Shown here one piece after another: positions 1-8,672 of a stretch of DNA of 37,903 nt. The notes beneath the pieces were generated by a model that saw only the letters and a program-made list of their open reading frames with translations, was not told where the DNA came from and did not search any database. Made by a program: the position numbers and the translations under genes. Source of the DNA: an uncultured Lachnospiraceae bacterium. GTDB lineage: Bacteria; Bacillota_A; Clostridia; TANB77; CAG-508. The stretch spans positions 1-37,903 of the forward strand of contig CAMUZC010000007.1 in the NCBI GenBank assembly GCA_947165105.1. Direction: 5' to 3'. Within the stretch, counting starts at the first letter, position 1, and each line of letters opens with the position of its first letter.

Positions 1-44
1 TCTTCTGTACTAACAACATTCCACAAATTGTGCAATAGTTCCAT
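1..44 (-). CDS. Start of an unidentified gene downstream of the LytTR regulator (partial)
   Basis: An ATG on the minus strand at 44 is preceded by GGAGG, which lies in the last codons of the upstream regulator gene, 11 nt before the start. Fourteen codons are visible (MELLHNLWNVVSTE) before the window ends. Genes next to LytTR regulators are often sensor kinases of the AgrC/GHKL type, but nothing in these 14 residues proves that. It is probably co-transcribed and translationally coupled with the regulator. Confidence 0.55.
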   Translation of the reverse strand, partial: MELLHNLWNVVSTE

Positions 45-51
45 AAAAAAA

Positions 52-744
52 TTAACCTCCTGTAAATAAATTTTCATATTTAGGTCCAATTTGACATTGG
101 ATATTTCCGTTATCCTTAAAGAAGATAGTGTTATTTGATTTTATATGAGAGATTTTATTAAGATTTACAATGTACGATTTGTGACATCTTATAAAGTTAT
201 TTGGTAAATGACTTAAAATATCAGAAAAAGAAGAGTTCAATTCTACATCACTGCTAGTTGTCTTAAAAATAGCTTTTTTCCCTTGTTTTTGAATACACAA
301 AATATCATTGCAGTTAATATAGCCATTCTTTTTATTAAGTTTGAAAAAGCTAATTTCATTGGTTGAAATGTCATCATATAAACGAAAAATAGTTTCTTCC
401 AAACGTTCTAATGTTATTGGTTTGGCCAAAAAATCAAAGGTCTTATATTTATAAGCAACCATAGAATACTCTAAATGAGCGGTTGTAAATATAATATAAG
501 CCTTTTTGTTTCGTTTTCGTATAATATTAGCTAGATCCATACCTGAATAATCTGATTTTAAATCAATATCAAGGAAAACAACATCAAATGAATTTGTTTC
601 TAAAAAGTTAATTAAATCATTTGGATTAGTAGTTTTATAAACTATTTGTCCTGGTAGATTATTATTTATTAAAATCGATTCTAGAAATTTTTCTAATCTA
701 TTTAAGATACTTTGATTATCGTCACACATTACAAAATTTAACAT
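52..744 (-). CDS. LytTR-family response regulator (AgrA/ComE type)
   Basis: A 230-residue two-component response regulator. The receiver domain (about 1-120) has the acidic pair D8/D9, phosphoacceptor D59 in FLDID and K108 in FLAKPI. A LytTR DNA-binding domain follows (about 133-230), with the typical FIRCHKSYIVNL segment. LytTR proteins bind direct repeats and commonly control peptide signalling, cell-wall or bacteriocin genes; the target here is unknown. The start at 744 is chosen because GGAG lies 8 nt upstream; a longer reading from 780 has no such site. The next minus-strand gene begins within 10 bases of the stop. The gene is read from the promoter at 838-866, which contains a Spo0A box, so it is probably linked to the sporulation or transition-state decision. 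Confidence 0.9.
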   Translation of the reverse strand: MLNFVMCDDNQSILNRLEKFLESILINNNLPGQIVYKTTNPNDLINFLETNSFDVVFLDIDLKSDYSGMDLANIIRKRNKKAYIIFTTAHLEYSMVAYKYKTFDFLAKPITLERLEETIFRLYDDISTNEISFFKLNKKNGYINCNDILCIQKQGKKAIFKTTSSDVELNSSFSDILSHLPNNFIRCHKSYIVNLNKISHIKSNNTIFFKDNGNIQCQIGPKYENLFTGG

Positions 745-837
745 TAAATCAACTCCTGCAATATATAAATATATCATCAAATAATATTAAAAGAGTAAAC
801 ATAAAATATCTTCTTTACTTTTGTTTCAATTACCAAA

Positions 838-866
838 AATATACCGCAAAATTCGACAAAAGTCAA
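838..866 (-). promoter_or_regulatory. Sigma-A promoter of the LytTR operon with an embedded Spo0A box
   Basis: On the minus strand TTGACT (866-861) and TATATT (843-838) are separated by exactly 17 bases. The spacer contains TGTCGAA (858-852), a perfect match to the Spo0A-box consensus. This implies a leader of about 90 nt before the start at 744. A box between -35 and -10 would favour repression by Spo0A~P; that is an inference. Confidence 0.72.
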
Positions 867-880
867 CGAAAAAAAGCTTG

Positions 881-904
881 AAACGCCTAAAAAATCAGGC
901 GTTT
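881..904. repeat. Hairpin between the divergent LytTR and pdaA genes
   Basis: AAACGCCT (881-888) and AGGCGTTT (897-904) form an 8-bp perfect stem with an 8-nt loop. Reading on the minus strand it is followed within a few bases by a T7 run, so it could terminate transcription entering the LytTR promoter from the right. On the plus strand it is followed only by a short T-run. The 745-1046 gap otherwise holds the LytTR promoter; I found no convincing promoter for pdaA. Confidence 0.5.
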
Positions 905-1046
905 TGTAAACCTTTATAAGTAGGTTAACATAAATTGAAAACTGCACTTTTTGTATGAAAATAATACATTCAAAAAATGATTTATTCATAAATTGATACA
1001 AATCTTAATATTTATTAAAAAAGAAAATAATTATGGGGTGATTTTG

Positions 1047-1872
1047 ATGATTAAACAAAAAAATGTATTTTATACTTTATCTGTATGTGCGGTTATTTTT
1101 TTACTTATGTTTTCGGTTTTAAAATATAATTCATCAAGTTTAGGTGAAAAACTATTAATAACAAATGCAAAATGTGAGTTAAGTAATAAAAAAATATGTT
1201 GGGGAATAAAGAGAGAACCAAATCATAAACAACCGGATGTTGGAACTGCAAATAAAAGTGTGCTAGATAATTATAATGGAATTTGCATGGGAAACAGTGA
1301 AAGTAAAAAGGTGTATTTAACTTTTGACTCTCGGATATGAGGCAGGTTATATGGAAAAGATTTTAGAAGTTCTAAAGCAAAATAATGTAAAAGCTTGCTT
1401 TTTCATTACAGCTCATTATTTAAATACTCAGCCGGATTTAGTTAAAAGAATGATTGATGACGGACATATTGTAGGCAACCATACTGTTAATCATAAAAGT
1501 ATGCCAGAAATTGACAATGAAACAATAAAAAAAGAGGTAATGGATTTACATGAGGCTGTGTATGACAAATTCGGTTATGAAATGAAATACATAAGACCAC
1601 CAAAAGGTGAGTTTAGTGAAAGAACAATTGAGTATACTAATACACTTGGATATAGAACCGTAATGTGGAGTTTGGCCTATGATGACTGGGATGAAGCAAA
1701 GCAGGGGAGAGAGTCTTATGGGAAAAGTAAGGTTTTAGATAATGTTCATAATGGAGCTGTCATTTTGTTACATTCTAATTCTAAAGATAACAGTAATATT
1801 CTAAATGATGTTATTAAAGAAATTAGAAATATGGGGTATGAATTTGAAAGCTTAGATAATTTTGAAGGATAA
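1047..1872 (+). pseudogene. pdaA: Delta-lactam-biosynthetic polysaccharide deacetylase, PdaA type, with a +1 frameshift
   Basis: A family-4 carbohydrate esterase of the PdaA type, which removes N-acetyl groups from muramic acid on the way to muramic delta-lactam in spore cortex. Visible parts are an N-terminal membrane anchor (about residues 8-26), motif 1 KVYLTFD, zinc-binding HTVNH, the RPPKGEFSERT motif, DDWDEAKQG and the C-terminal ILLHSNSKDN. The frame breaks in motif 1: the 5' part reads LTFDSRI-stop at 1340, and the rest continues in another frame as GYEAGYMEKILEVLK. Removing one base at 1329-1332 restores LTFDSGYEAGYM, which matches the family. The start at 1047 has GGGGTG upstream. 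It is either a true pseudogene or a sequencing/assembly error. It is followed at once by yqfC and yqfD. Confidence 0.82.
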
Positions 1873-1892
1873 CTGAAAGGAGAAATTATAAA

Positions 1893-2192
1893 ATGGCAAA
1901 ACGAAGAACAAAATTTGTGAAAAGTAGAATAAATAAAGTCTTGGAAGTTCCTGATGAGGTTGCTTTAAAAGTTCCGAAGCTAACTATTTTGAAGTTTGAA
2001 GAAGTACTTATTGAAAACTATAAAGGTATTCTAGAATATCAGGATTTTTTTGTAAGAATTCAAACGTATATTGGAATTATCAACATAAATGGATTCAAGC
2101 TCACATTAGAGGAAATGACAATAGATGATTTAATTGTAAAAGGTCAAATTGAGAGTATAGATTTTGAAAGTATAGTTGATAGTGATGAATAA
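1893..2192 (+). CDS. yqfC: Sporulation protein YqfC
   Basis: A 99-residue protein of the YabP/YqfC family, made in the mother cell during sporulation and usually paired with yqfD. The family pattern is visible: a basic N-terminus, then PKLTILKFEEVLIENYKGILEY and a beta-rich stretch ending GFKLTLEEMTIDDLIVKG, of the sort found in sporulation YqfC proteins. The length is normal for the family. The start has an AAAGGAG site. It lies 20 bases after pdaA and 17 before yqfD, so the three form one transcription unit. The exact biochemical role of the family is not established. Confidence 0.88.
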   Translation: MAKRRTKFVKSRINKVLEVPDEVALKVPKLTILKFEEVLIENYKGILEYQDFFVRIQTYIGIININGFKLTLEEMTIDDLIVKGQIESIDFESIVDSDE

Positions 2193-2209
2193 ATTTAGGA
2201 GGAAAGAAA

Positions 2210-3395
2210 TTGTATTTAAAAATATTTATTTATTACATATTAGGTTATGTTAATGTAGTTGTTGAAGGTTTTTTTATAGAGAAATTTATAAATAAATGTA
2301 TTAGTAAAAGAATCTTTTTCTGGAATACTAAAAGAAGCAAATCAACAATATTTTCGGCTAATATAGGAGTTAACAATTATAGAGATGTAGTTAAAATTGC
2401 AAAGGAGTGCAAATGTAGAATAAAAATTAAAAAGAAAAGCGGACTACCCTTTTTATTAAATAGATATAGAAAAAGAAAAATATTTGCAATTGCTTTGGCT
2501 GTGATTATTGTTGTAATTATTGCAATATCTAACTTTATATGGAACATTGAAATTAGGCGGAGTTGATGAATCTATGCAAAAAGAGATTCTTGAGTTTGTT
2601 CAAAATGAGGGTGTTGAAATTGGAAAGTATAAAAATAAAATTGATTTGCAAAGCCTAATTAATAAAATAAGAATTGCAAGAGAAGATGTTGCGTGGATCG
2701 GAATGGAAATTAAAGGAACAAATTTAATTATAGATGTAGTAAAAGCAGATAAGAAGCCTGATATTATTGATGAAAAGGAATATTGCAATATAGTAGCGTC
2801 TAAAGATGGAATTGTTACTAAGGTTGAAGCTCAAAATGGTACACCGATTGTAAATGTTGGAGATACAGTCAAAAAAGGAGATATACTTGTTCAAGGATGG
2901 TTAGAAGGAAAATATACTGATAACAGATATGTGCATGCTGAAGGTAAAATTACAGCTAAGGTTTGGTACTCACAAAAAGAAAAAGTTTACTATAATCAGA
3001 CTTATGAAAACCAAACTGGAAGTAAGGAAAAGAAATATTCAATAAATATAAATAATTTTAAAATAAATTTCTTTAAAACCCTTTCCAAATTCGAAAATTA
3101 TGATACAATAAGTACAGTTAAGAAATTAAAATTAACTTCTAATTTTTATTTGCCGATAGAAATTGTTGTAAACGAAAATTTTGAAAAGCAAAATAATCAA
3201 ATTACATATGATAAAAATGAGGCAAAGGAGATTGGAATAAAAGACTTAAAAAGCAAGTTAGAAGAACAAATTGAAAATAAAGATAATATTTCAAATATAT
3301 ACATAAATTCAAATGAAACAGATGAATATATTGAAGTAGAAGTTATATATGAAGTTCTTGAAAGCATAGGAACTAAAGAAAAAATTTTGAATTGA
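2210..3395 (+). pseudogene. yqfD: Sporulation membrane protein YqfD, split by a frameshift
   Basis: YqfD is a bitopic mother-cell sporulation protein of about 390-400 residues. The first part (TTG start at 2210, AGGAGG 7 nt upstream) has the family N-terminus and the membrane span around residues 88-108, ending FIWNIEIRRS-stop at 2566. The rest continues in the next frame as GGVDESMQKEILEFV, through the conserved GIVTKVEAQNGTPIVNVGD region to 3395. Removing one base at about 2552-2558 gives IEIGGVDES, a continuous match to the family. This is the second frameshifted sporulation gene within 1.3 kb. A second TTG at 2520 could serve an internal start, but it would lack the N-terminal half and the membrane span, so I do not regard it as a gene. 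Confidence 0.85.
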
Positions 3396-3410
3396 AAGGA
3401 ATGATTTATT

Positions 3411-4616
3411 ATGCAAGAAAAAAGCCTAAGAATCTATAATACAGAAAAAACTTTTATGAGTAAAGTAACAAATAAACTATCAAAACTTTTAACTCCAACT
3501 AGAGTTGGAATTAACGGAATATTGATTTCAATGAAGAGAAACAATTTGATTAAAGCATATGAGAATTATACAGTAAATTTAAGAAATGATAATGAAGATA
3601 AAAGAGCAGCAGCTACTAAAAAATATGAAGATGCTTTTACTTTATACTTAGAATCAATTGACAAAAACATCATGGATTCAGTATATAAAAAAGTTAAAAA
3701 TGATACCGCAAATGAGTTTGAAAAAAATGCTTTATCAAAGTATTATATGATTACAGGACTTAAAGACTCTGAATATGCAGAATATAAATACAGAAAACAA
3801 AAGTACCTATTAGAATTGGATTATGAAAATATAAGATATAATGAAAAAAATAAAGTATTAGAAAAATACAAAGGTTTCTATTGCTCAAAAATGGAAACTT
3901 TGTATAAAGGCATAATAAAACATTACTCTGTTAAATTGACAGAAAATTTAACTGCAGCTGAAAAAGCTGAAATATATGAAAAAATATTTGACACATTAGA
4001 AGAATATATAGCAAACATATTCCCATTAAAAATTGTAAATAATGATTCAAAAATTTACAAAGAATTATCAGAAGAATATGAAAAATATGAAAAATATTCA
4101 GTTGGTAAATTGGATCAAGCAGAAGTTATAGACAAAAATATGATTTTATTGGGAATAAGCAGAAAGCTATTTACACATAGTTTACCACTTGTTGTGGCAG
4201 AGCAATGCTATATAAAATTATTAAAAGATACGAGAGCTTTAATAGTTGATACAAGAATTATTAAGAAGAGAGAAAAAGCTTATAGTTTATTACTTAACTT
4301 AATTGACGAGTATAACTTAAAAGTTCTTTCTACTAAAGTATATTGGGACAAGCCAGAACACAGAAATGAATATAAAGCCTTTTGGAACAAATATAAAGAA
4401 ATTTCTGAAATTAAAAATAAAGATGAATACAATAAACAAAAAGAAATTCTATTTATTACAAATGATTTAAAACAAGTAAGTGCAAATGAGAATAAATATT
4501 GTAAAATTATTAAATTCTACAAAGACAAATTAGTAGAGTTAGGTGTAATGAGAAAAATGCCTAATAAATGTGTTACAAAAGATGGAGAATTTATAAAAAA
4601 GAAAGCAGTGGCATAG
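3411..4616 (+). CDS. Unrecognised 401-aa protein between yqfD and ybeY
   Basis: I do not recognise a family. The protein is soluble in appearance, highly charged and rich in Lys, Glu and Tyr, with long probably helical or coiled-coil stretches (for example residues 45-80, 120-150 and 210-240) and no signal peptide or clear membrane span. Its ATG at 3411 follows an AAAGGAATG site. The stop codon directly abuts the ybeY start, so the two are probably translationally coupled. In many Firmicutes phoH and a 7TM-HD phosphodiesterase gene occupy the interval between yqfD and ybeY; here this gene takes their place. It has no P-loop or HD motif, so it is not a diverged copy of either that I can detect. 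Codon use resembles the neighbours. Confidence 0.8.
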   Translation: MQEKSLRIYNTEKTFMSKVTNKLSKLLTPTRVGINGILISMKRNNLIKAYENYTVNLRNDNEDKRAAATKKYEDAFTLYLESIDKNIMDSVYKKVKNDTANEFEKNALSKYYMITGLKDSEYAEYKYRKQKYLLELDYENIRYNEKNKVLEKYKGFYCSKMETLYKGIIKHYSVKLTENLTAAEKAEIYEKIFDTLEEYIANIFPLKIVNNDSKIYKELSEEYEKYEKYSVGKLDQAEVIDKNMILLGISRKLFTHSLPLVVAEQCYIKLLKDTRALIVDTRIIKKREKAYSLLLNLIDEYNLKVLSTKVYWDKPEHRNEYKAFWNKYKEISEIKNKDEYNKQKEILFITNDLKQVSANENKYCKIIKFYKDKLVELGVMRKMPNKCVTKDGEFIKKKAVA

Positions 4617-5102
4617 ATGGAAAATAGTAAATTTGTTGAATTAGTTTATAAAAATGTTGAGGAAAACTCTGAATATGAAAAAATAATAAACATTGTTGTT
4701 GATAAATGTTTTAAAGTTGAAAAGATAGAAAAGCTTAATTTATATATTAGTATAACATTAACAACTCCAGCGGAAATTAGAAAGATTAATAATGAGTTTA
4801 GAAATATAGATAAAGAAACTGATGTACTTTCTTTCCCAATGTTTGAAAAAGAAGAGTTAGATTCAATGGTTGAATCAGGAACAAATGATATTCCTGAAAC
4901 AATTGGTGATATTATAATCTCAGTTGATAGAGTTAAGGAACAAGCAGAAGAATATGGTCATAGTTTTGAAAGAGAATTAGCATATATGGTTGTTCACGGA
5001 TTTTATCATGTAATGGGATATGACCATATGGTAGAGGAAGATAAAGTTGTTATGAGAGCAAAAGAGGAAAATGTTTTGAATATGTTAAATATAATCAGAT
5101 AA
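4617..5102 (+). CDS. ybeY: Endoribonuclease YbeY (rRNA maturation factor)
   Basis: A 161-residue single-strand-specific metallo-endoribonuclease that acts in 16S rRNA 3'-end maturation and ribosome quality control. The signature HGFYHVMGYDH places the three metal-binding histidines at 127, 131 and 137. The upstream TDVLSFP and IGDIIIS segments are also typical. The start immediately follows the stop of the 401-aa gene with no strong Shine-Dalgarno of its own, indicating coupling. The ybeY-era linkage is widespread in Firmicutes; here a DUF3048 gene lies between them. Confidence 0.95.
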   Translation: MENSKFVELVYKNVEENSEYEKIINIVVDKCFKVEKIEKLNLYISITLTTPAEIRKINNEFRNIDKETDVLSFPMFEKEELDSMVESGTNDIPETIGDIIISVDRVKEQAEEYGHSFERELAYMVVHGFYHVMGYDHMVEEDKVVMRAKEENVLNMLNIIR

Positions 5103-5146
5103 CGAATTATATAAACAAATGAATGTGAATAAATGGAGGAATATTT

Positions 5147-6262
5147 ATGGAGAATTTTGGTGGAGTTGAAGTTGAAAAGAAGGATAAAAAGAAAAAAGCT
5201 TTAAAGATTACTATCATTGTATTATCAATTTTACTTGTGTTAACAATTGCAGGTTTAACAGTATATTTTTGCTTAACATATAATAAAACAAAACCTGTTG
5301 AAGAGAGTCAAAATGTTCAAGAAGAACCAATGGTTGTAGAAGTTCAAGAGCCTGAAGAAAAAAGTGTTAAAATATATTCAGGTACTCAAAGACCTGTAGC
5401 AGTTATGATTGACAATAATGTTAATGCATGGCCACAATATTCTCTAAATAAAGCATATGCTGTATATGAAATAATAGTTGAAGCAGGTGAAACAAGATTA
5501 ATGGCATTGTTTAAAAATGTTGATGTTGATGCAATTGGTCCTGTTAGAAGTTCAAGACATTATTTCTTAGACTATGCTTTAGAAAATGATGCTATTTATG
5601 CACATTTAGGTTGGAGTCCACAAGCACAAGGAGATATTTCTTCATTAGGTGTTAATAATATAAATGGACAAGCATATGACACAGGTGCTGCACGTACTTC
5701 ATCATCAAAATATTGGAGAGAATCTTCAAAAGCAGCTCCACACAATGCATTTACAAGTTTAGCTTCTTTATATCAAATTGCACAAGAAAGAGGATATAGA
5801 ACTACTTCTGATTCAAAAAGTGTGTTAAACTATGTTACAGAAGAAGTAAACCTTGAAGATGGGCAAGAAGCAAATTCTGTTACTATTCCTTTCTCATCTG
5901 GAAATGTTGTAAAATTTGTATATAATAGTGAAACAGGAAAATACGAAAGATATTCAAAAGGAACAAAACAAAAAGACGGAAGTACTGGTGAAGATGTAGT
6001 AACTAAAAATATAATTGTAACATTTGCTGAAAACTATACATTAAATGATCCTGAAAGAAAAGGAAGACAAGGATTATATGATGTTGGAACAAGAGATGGG
6101 TACTACATTACAAATGGAAAAGCAATTAAAATAAAATGTAAAAAAGATTCAAGAACAGCACAAACAGTGTATACAGATTTGGAAGGAAATGAAATTAAAG
6201 TAAATGATGGAAATACATTCTTTGAAATCTGTCCTGTAAATGCTAATGTAACTTTAAACTAG
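5147..6262 (+). CDS. DUF3048 (YerB-like) membrane-anchored protein
   Basis: A 371-residue extracytoplasmic protein. A single membrane span (about residues 19-43, after a Lys-rich start) is followed by an acidic linker and then the DUF3048 domain from RPVAVMIDNN (about 83), with WPQYSLNKAYAVYEI and IGPVRSSRHYFLDYA as clear family signatures. The C-terminal DUF3048 subdomain runs to the end. Bacillus YerB is a lipoprotein of unknown function; here a membrane span replaces the lipobox. The ATG at 5147 has GGAGGAATATTT upstream. It sits between ybeY and era, which is unusual, and codon use matches its neighbours. Confidence 0.88.
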   Translation: MENFGGVEVEKKDKKKKALKITIIVLSILLVLTIAGLTVYFCLTYNKTKPVEESQNVQEEPMVVEVQEPEEKSVKIYSGTQRPVAVMIDNNVNAWPQYSLNKAYAVYEIIVEAGETRLMALFKNVDVDAIGPVRSSRHYFLDYALENDAIYAHLGWSPQAQGDISSLGVNNINGQAYDTGAARTSSSKYWRESSKAAPHNAFTSLASLYQIAQERGYRTTSDSKSVLNYVTEEVNLEDGQEANSVTIPFSSGNVVKFVYNSETGKYERYSKGTKQKDGSTGEDVVTKNIIVTFAENYTLNDPERKGRQGLYDVGTRDGYYITNGKAIKIKCKKDSRTAQTVYTDLEGNEIKVNDGNTFFEICPVNANVTLN

Positions 6263-6274
6263 AAAGGAAGTAAA

Positions 6275-7183
6275 ATGGACCAAGAATTTAAATCTGGATT
6301 TGTATCTATGGTAGGCAGAACAAATGTAGGAAAATCAAGTATAATCAATAGCTTAGTTGGCGAAAAAGTAGCAGCTATTGCAAACAAACCACAAACAACA
6401 AGAACAGCAATAAGAGCAATAGTAAATAGAGAAAATTCTCAAATAATATTTATAGATACTCCAGGCATACATAAACCAAAAACAAAGCTTGGAAACACTA
6501 TGATAGAAACAGCTTTTGGTACAATAAATGAAGTGGATTTAACATTATTTGTTATAGATGCAACATCTGAAGAAATAGGTAAAGGCGATAGAATAATTTT
6601 AGATAAAATTAAAGATGCTAAAATTAAAACAATATTAATAATAAATAAAATAGATTTAGTTACAAAAGAACAATTAGCTAAACTTATTGATTTATATAAA
6701 GATGAATACAACTTTGAAGCTGTTATTCCAGTTTCTGTTGTGAAAAATAAAAATATGGATGCTATACTTGATGAAATAGAAAGTAACTTAAAACCAGGAC
6801 CTGCATATTATGATATAGAAGAATATACAGACCAAACTCTTCGTCAATTAGCAGAAGAAACAATTAGAGAAAAAGCATTAAGACTTCTAGATGATGAGGT
6901 TCCACATGGAATATATGTTGAAACTGAAAAGATGAAGACTAGAAAAACACAGAACAAAGAAAGAATTTATGATATAGATGTTACAATTTATTGTTTGCGT
7001 GAATCTCATAAAGGTATTATCATTGGTAAAAATGGTTCAATGCTTAAAAGGATTGGAACTTACGCAAGACAAGATTTAGAAAAAATGTTAGACACAAAAG
7101 TAAATTTGAAAATTTGGGTAAAAGTTAAGGAAGATTGGCAAAACAATGATAATCTTGTAAAAAAATTTAAACCACAGTTTTAA
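6275..7183 (+). CDS. era: GTPase Era
   Basis: A 302-residue Ras-like GTPase that binds the 3' end of 16S rRNA and is needed for 30S assembly. The GTPase domain shows G1 GRTNVGKSS (14-22), G3 DTPG (61-64) and G4 NKID (124-127). A C-terminal KH domain with GIIIGKNGS binds RNA. Length is normal. The start follows AGAAAGGAAG 12 bases after the DUF3048 stop. The following yqzL and recO genes are the usual Firmicutes partners. Confidence 0.97.
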   Translation: MDQEFKSGFVSMVGRTNVGKSSIINSLVGEKVAAIANKPQTTRTAIRAIVNRENSQIIFIDTPGIHKPKTKLGNTMIETAFGTINEVDLTLFVIDATSEEIGKGDRIILDKIKDAKIKTILIINKIDLVTKEQLAKLIDLYKDEYNFEAVIPVSVVKNKNMDAILDEIESNLKPGPAYYDIEEYTDQTLRQLAEETIREKALRLLDDEVPHGIYVETEKMKTRKTQNKERIYDIDVTIYCLRESHKGIIIGKNGSMLKRIGTYARQDLEKMLDTKVNLKIWVKVKEDWQNNDNLVKKFKPQF

Positions 7184-7332
7184 ACTAAAAACTGAAAAAT
7201 ATAAAATCAGGGACAGAAATAAATTTAGCTTTAAATCCCGAATAAAAAACAACAAAAAAGCAAAAGATAACAATGAAGTGAAATTTGAACATAATTCAAA
7301 TAAAAAACTTTGTTGATAAGGAGTGTATGCAT

Positions 7333-7503
7333 ATGATAAAACAATTAGCATGGAATACGTTTAAAAATACAGGAGATATAAATACGTTTATGGAATTGAT
7401 GGCAGTGGATAATATCGAAAAACAATTAGCTGCAAATGATAATTTAAAGGTGAATGATTATGGGGATAATAAAGACCAAGGGTTTGATAATATCAGAGAG
7501 TAA
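7333..7503 (+). CDS. yqzL: YqzL-family small protein
   Basis: A 56-residue protein whose N-terminus, MIKQLAWNTFKNTGDINTF, matches the YqzL family, small proteins of unknown function encoded between era and recO in Bacillus and Clostridia. The start at 7333 is preferred because AAGGAG (7318-7323) is 9 nt upstream; the ATG at 7327 would be only 3 nt away. The 3' end overlaps the recO start by about 45 bases. The 149-base gap after era holds no other gene or terminator that I can see. Confidence 0.78.
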   Translation: MIKQLAWNTFKNTGDINTFMELMAVDNIEKQLAANDNLKVNDYGDNKDQGFDNIRE

Positions 7504-8164
7504 AATGGGCGACTTTGATAAAATGGTTACAATATTAACTCCAAGCGGAAAAATTGGGTGTGCTGCAAAAGGAGCAAGGAGGCCAAAGAGCCTGCTTATG
7601 GCAGGAACTCAATTTTTTTGTTTTGGTGAATATTTAATTTTTAAGGGAAACAATAGTTATAATATAAATTCTTGTGATACTATAGAAATTTTTTATAATT
7701 TAAGAACAGATTTGGACAAGCTTAACTATGCTGTAGAATTATGCAAAATTGTAGATAGTGTTACATATGAGAATCAGAATACATATAAGATTTTACAGTT
7801 GTTATTAAACACTTTGTATGTTATTTCAGAAACTGATAAGAATTTGGAATTAGTAGCATCAGTGTTTAGAATAAGACTTTTGTGCTTACTAGGGTTTATG
7901 CCAAAAGTAGGGAAATGTGTTAAATGTGATGAAGCAGAAAAAATTGCATATTTTAGTATTGCTGATGATGGATTTAAGTGTGCAAATTGCGGAAGAGTTG
8001 ATAAGTCTGCAATTAGCGTTAGTGCCACAACTGTGGATGCAATTAGATATGTAATAGCATCTTCTGCAAAAAAGATTTTTTCTTTTGATCTACCGGAGGA
8101 GAGTATTAGGGAGATAAGTTTAATTAGCAAGATTTATTTGAAAGAAAAATTAGAGATTTCATGA
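7460..8164 (+). CDS. recO: DNA repair protein RecO
   Basis: RecO loads RecA onto SSB-coated DNA in the RecFOR recombination pathway. The N-terminal OB fold (about 1-80; GIIKTKGLIISESKMGD, ILTPSGKIGCAAKGARR) is followed by a helical domain with a four-cysteine zinc site, CVKC and CANC, in the C-terminal half. Length (234 aa) is usual. The start at 7460 is preferred over 7454, because the AAAGGTG site (7446-7452) sits 7 nt before 7460 and only 1 nt before 7454. It overlaps yqzL in a different frame, so translation is probably coupled. Confidence 0.94.
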   Translation: MGIIKTKGLIISESKMGDFDKMVTILTPSGKIGCAAKGARRPKSLLMAGTQFFCFGEYLIFKGNNSYNINSCDTIEIFYNLRTDLDKLNYAVELCKIVDSVTYENQNTYKILQLLLNTLYVISETDKNLELVASVFRIRLLCLLGFMPKVGKCVKCDEAEKIAYFSIADDGFKCANCGRVDKSAISVSATTVDAIRYVIASSAKKIFSFDLPEESIREISLISKIYLKEKLEIS

Positions 8165-8206
8165 GACTAGAGTGAGTATATAAAAGTTTCAGAGTGGAGG
8201 GATAGT

Positions 8207-8602
8207 ATGGAAATTAAACCGAGAGAAGAAGTTAAAGAAGAATTTGAATTTGAGGCTAAAAGACTAATTAATAGTTTTAAATTTGCTGGAGTTGGAATTT
8301 TCACAGCTTTAAAAAAAGAAAGGAACATGAAAATTCATTTCTTTGCTATGATTTTAGTTATTATTTTAGGAATAGTTTTTAGAATTGAGCCTTTGGAATG
8401 GATTATTTGTGTTATTATGTTTGGAGGAGTTATAGGTGCTGAGATGTTTAATACGGCTATTGAAACGGTTGTAGATTTGGTTACTCCTTATAAAAATGAG
8501 AAAGCTAAAATTGCAAAAGATGTTGCAGCAGGTGGAGTGCTTGTTTGGGCAATTGCTGCTGCGGTTGTCGGAGCGATTGTGTTTGTACCTAAGGTGATTT
8601 AA
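8207..8602 (+). CDS. dgkA: Diacylglycerol/undecaprenol kinase DgkA
   Basis: A 131-residue integral membrane kinase. Gram-positive DgkA phosphorylates undecaprenol to recycle the lipid carrier of wall synthesis. The prokaryotic DGK signature GAEMFNTAIE is present, followed by KDVAAGGVL. There are three hydrophobic spans (about 46-65, 68-85 and 107-128), as in the family. The start follows GTGGAGGG. It belongs to the era-recO-dgkA block and shows nothing unusual. Confidence 0.93.
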   Translation: MEIKPREEVKEEFEFEAKRLINSFKFAGVGIFTALKKERNMKIHFFAMILVIILGIVFRIEPLEWIICVIMFGGVIGAEMFNTAIETVVDLVTPYKNEKAKIAKDVAAGGVLVWAIAAAVVGAIVFVPKVI

Positions 8603-8672
8603 AAATAAAGTTGCTTGTCAATTTAAGGAAAGTGTGATAAAATTATGTAAAATTATTGGAGGCGTATGTAGA

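Noticed and set aside
777..1001. 74-codon minus-strand open frame upstream of the LytTR gene
   Set aside because: No ribosome site; it runs across the Spo0A-box promoter and the hairpin, and its composition is that of an intergenic region.
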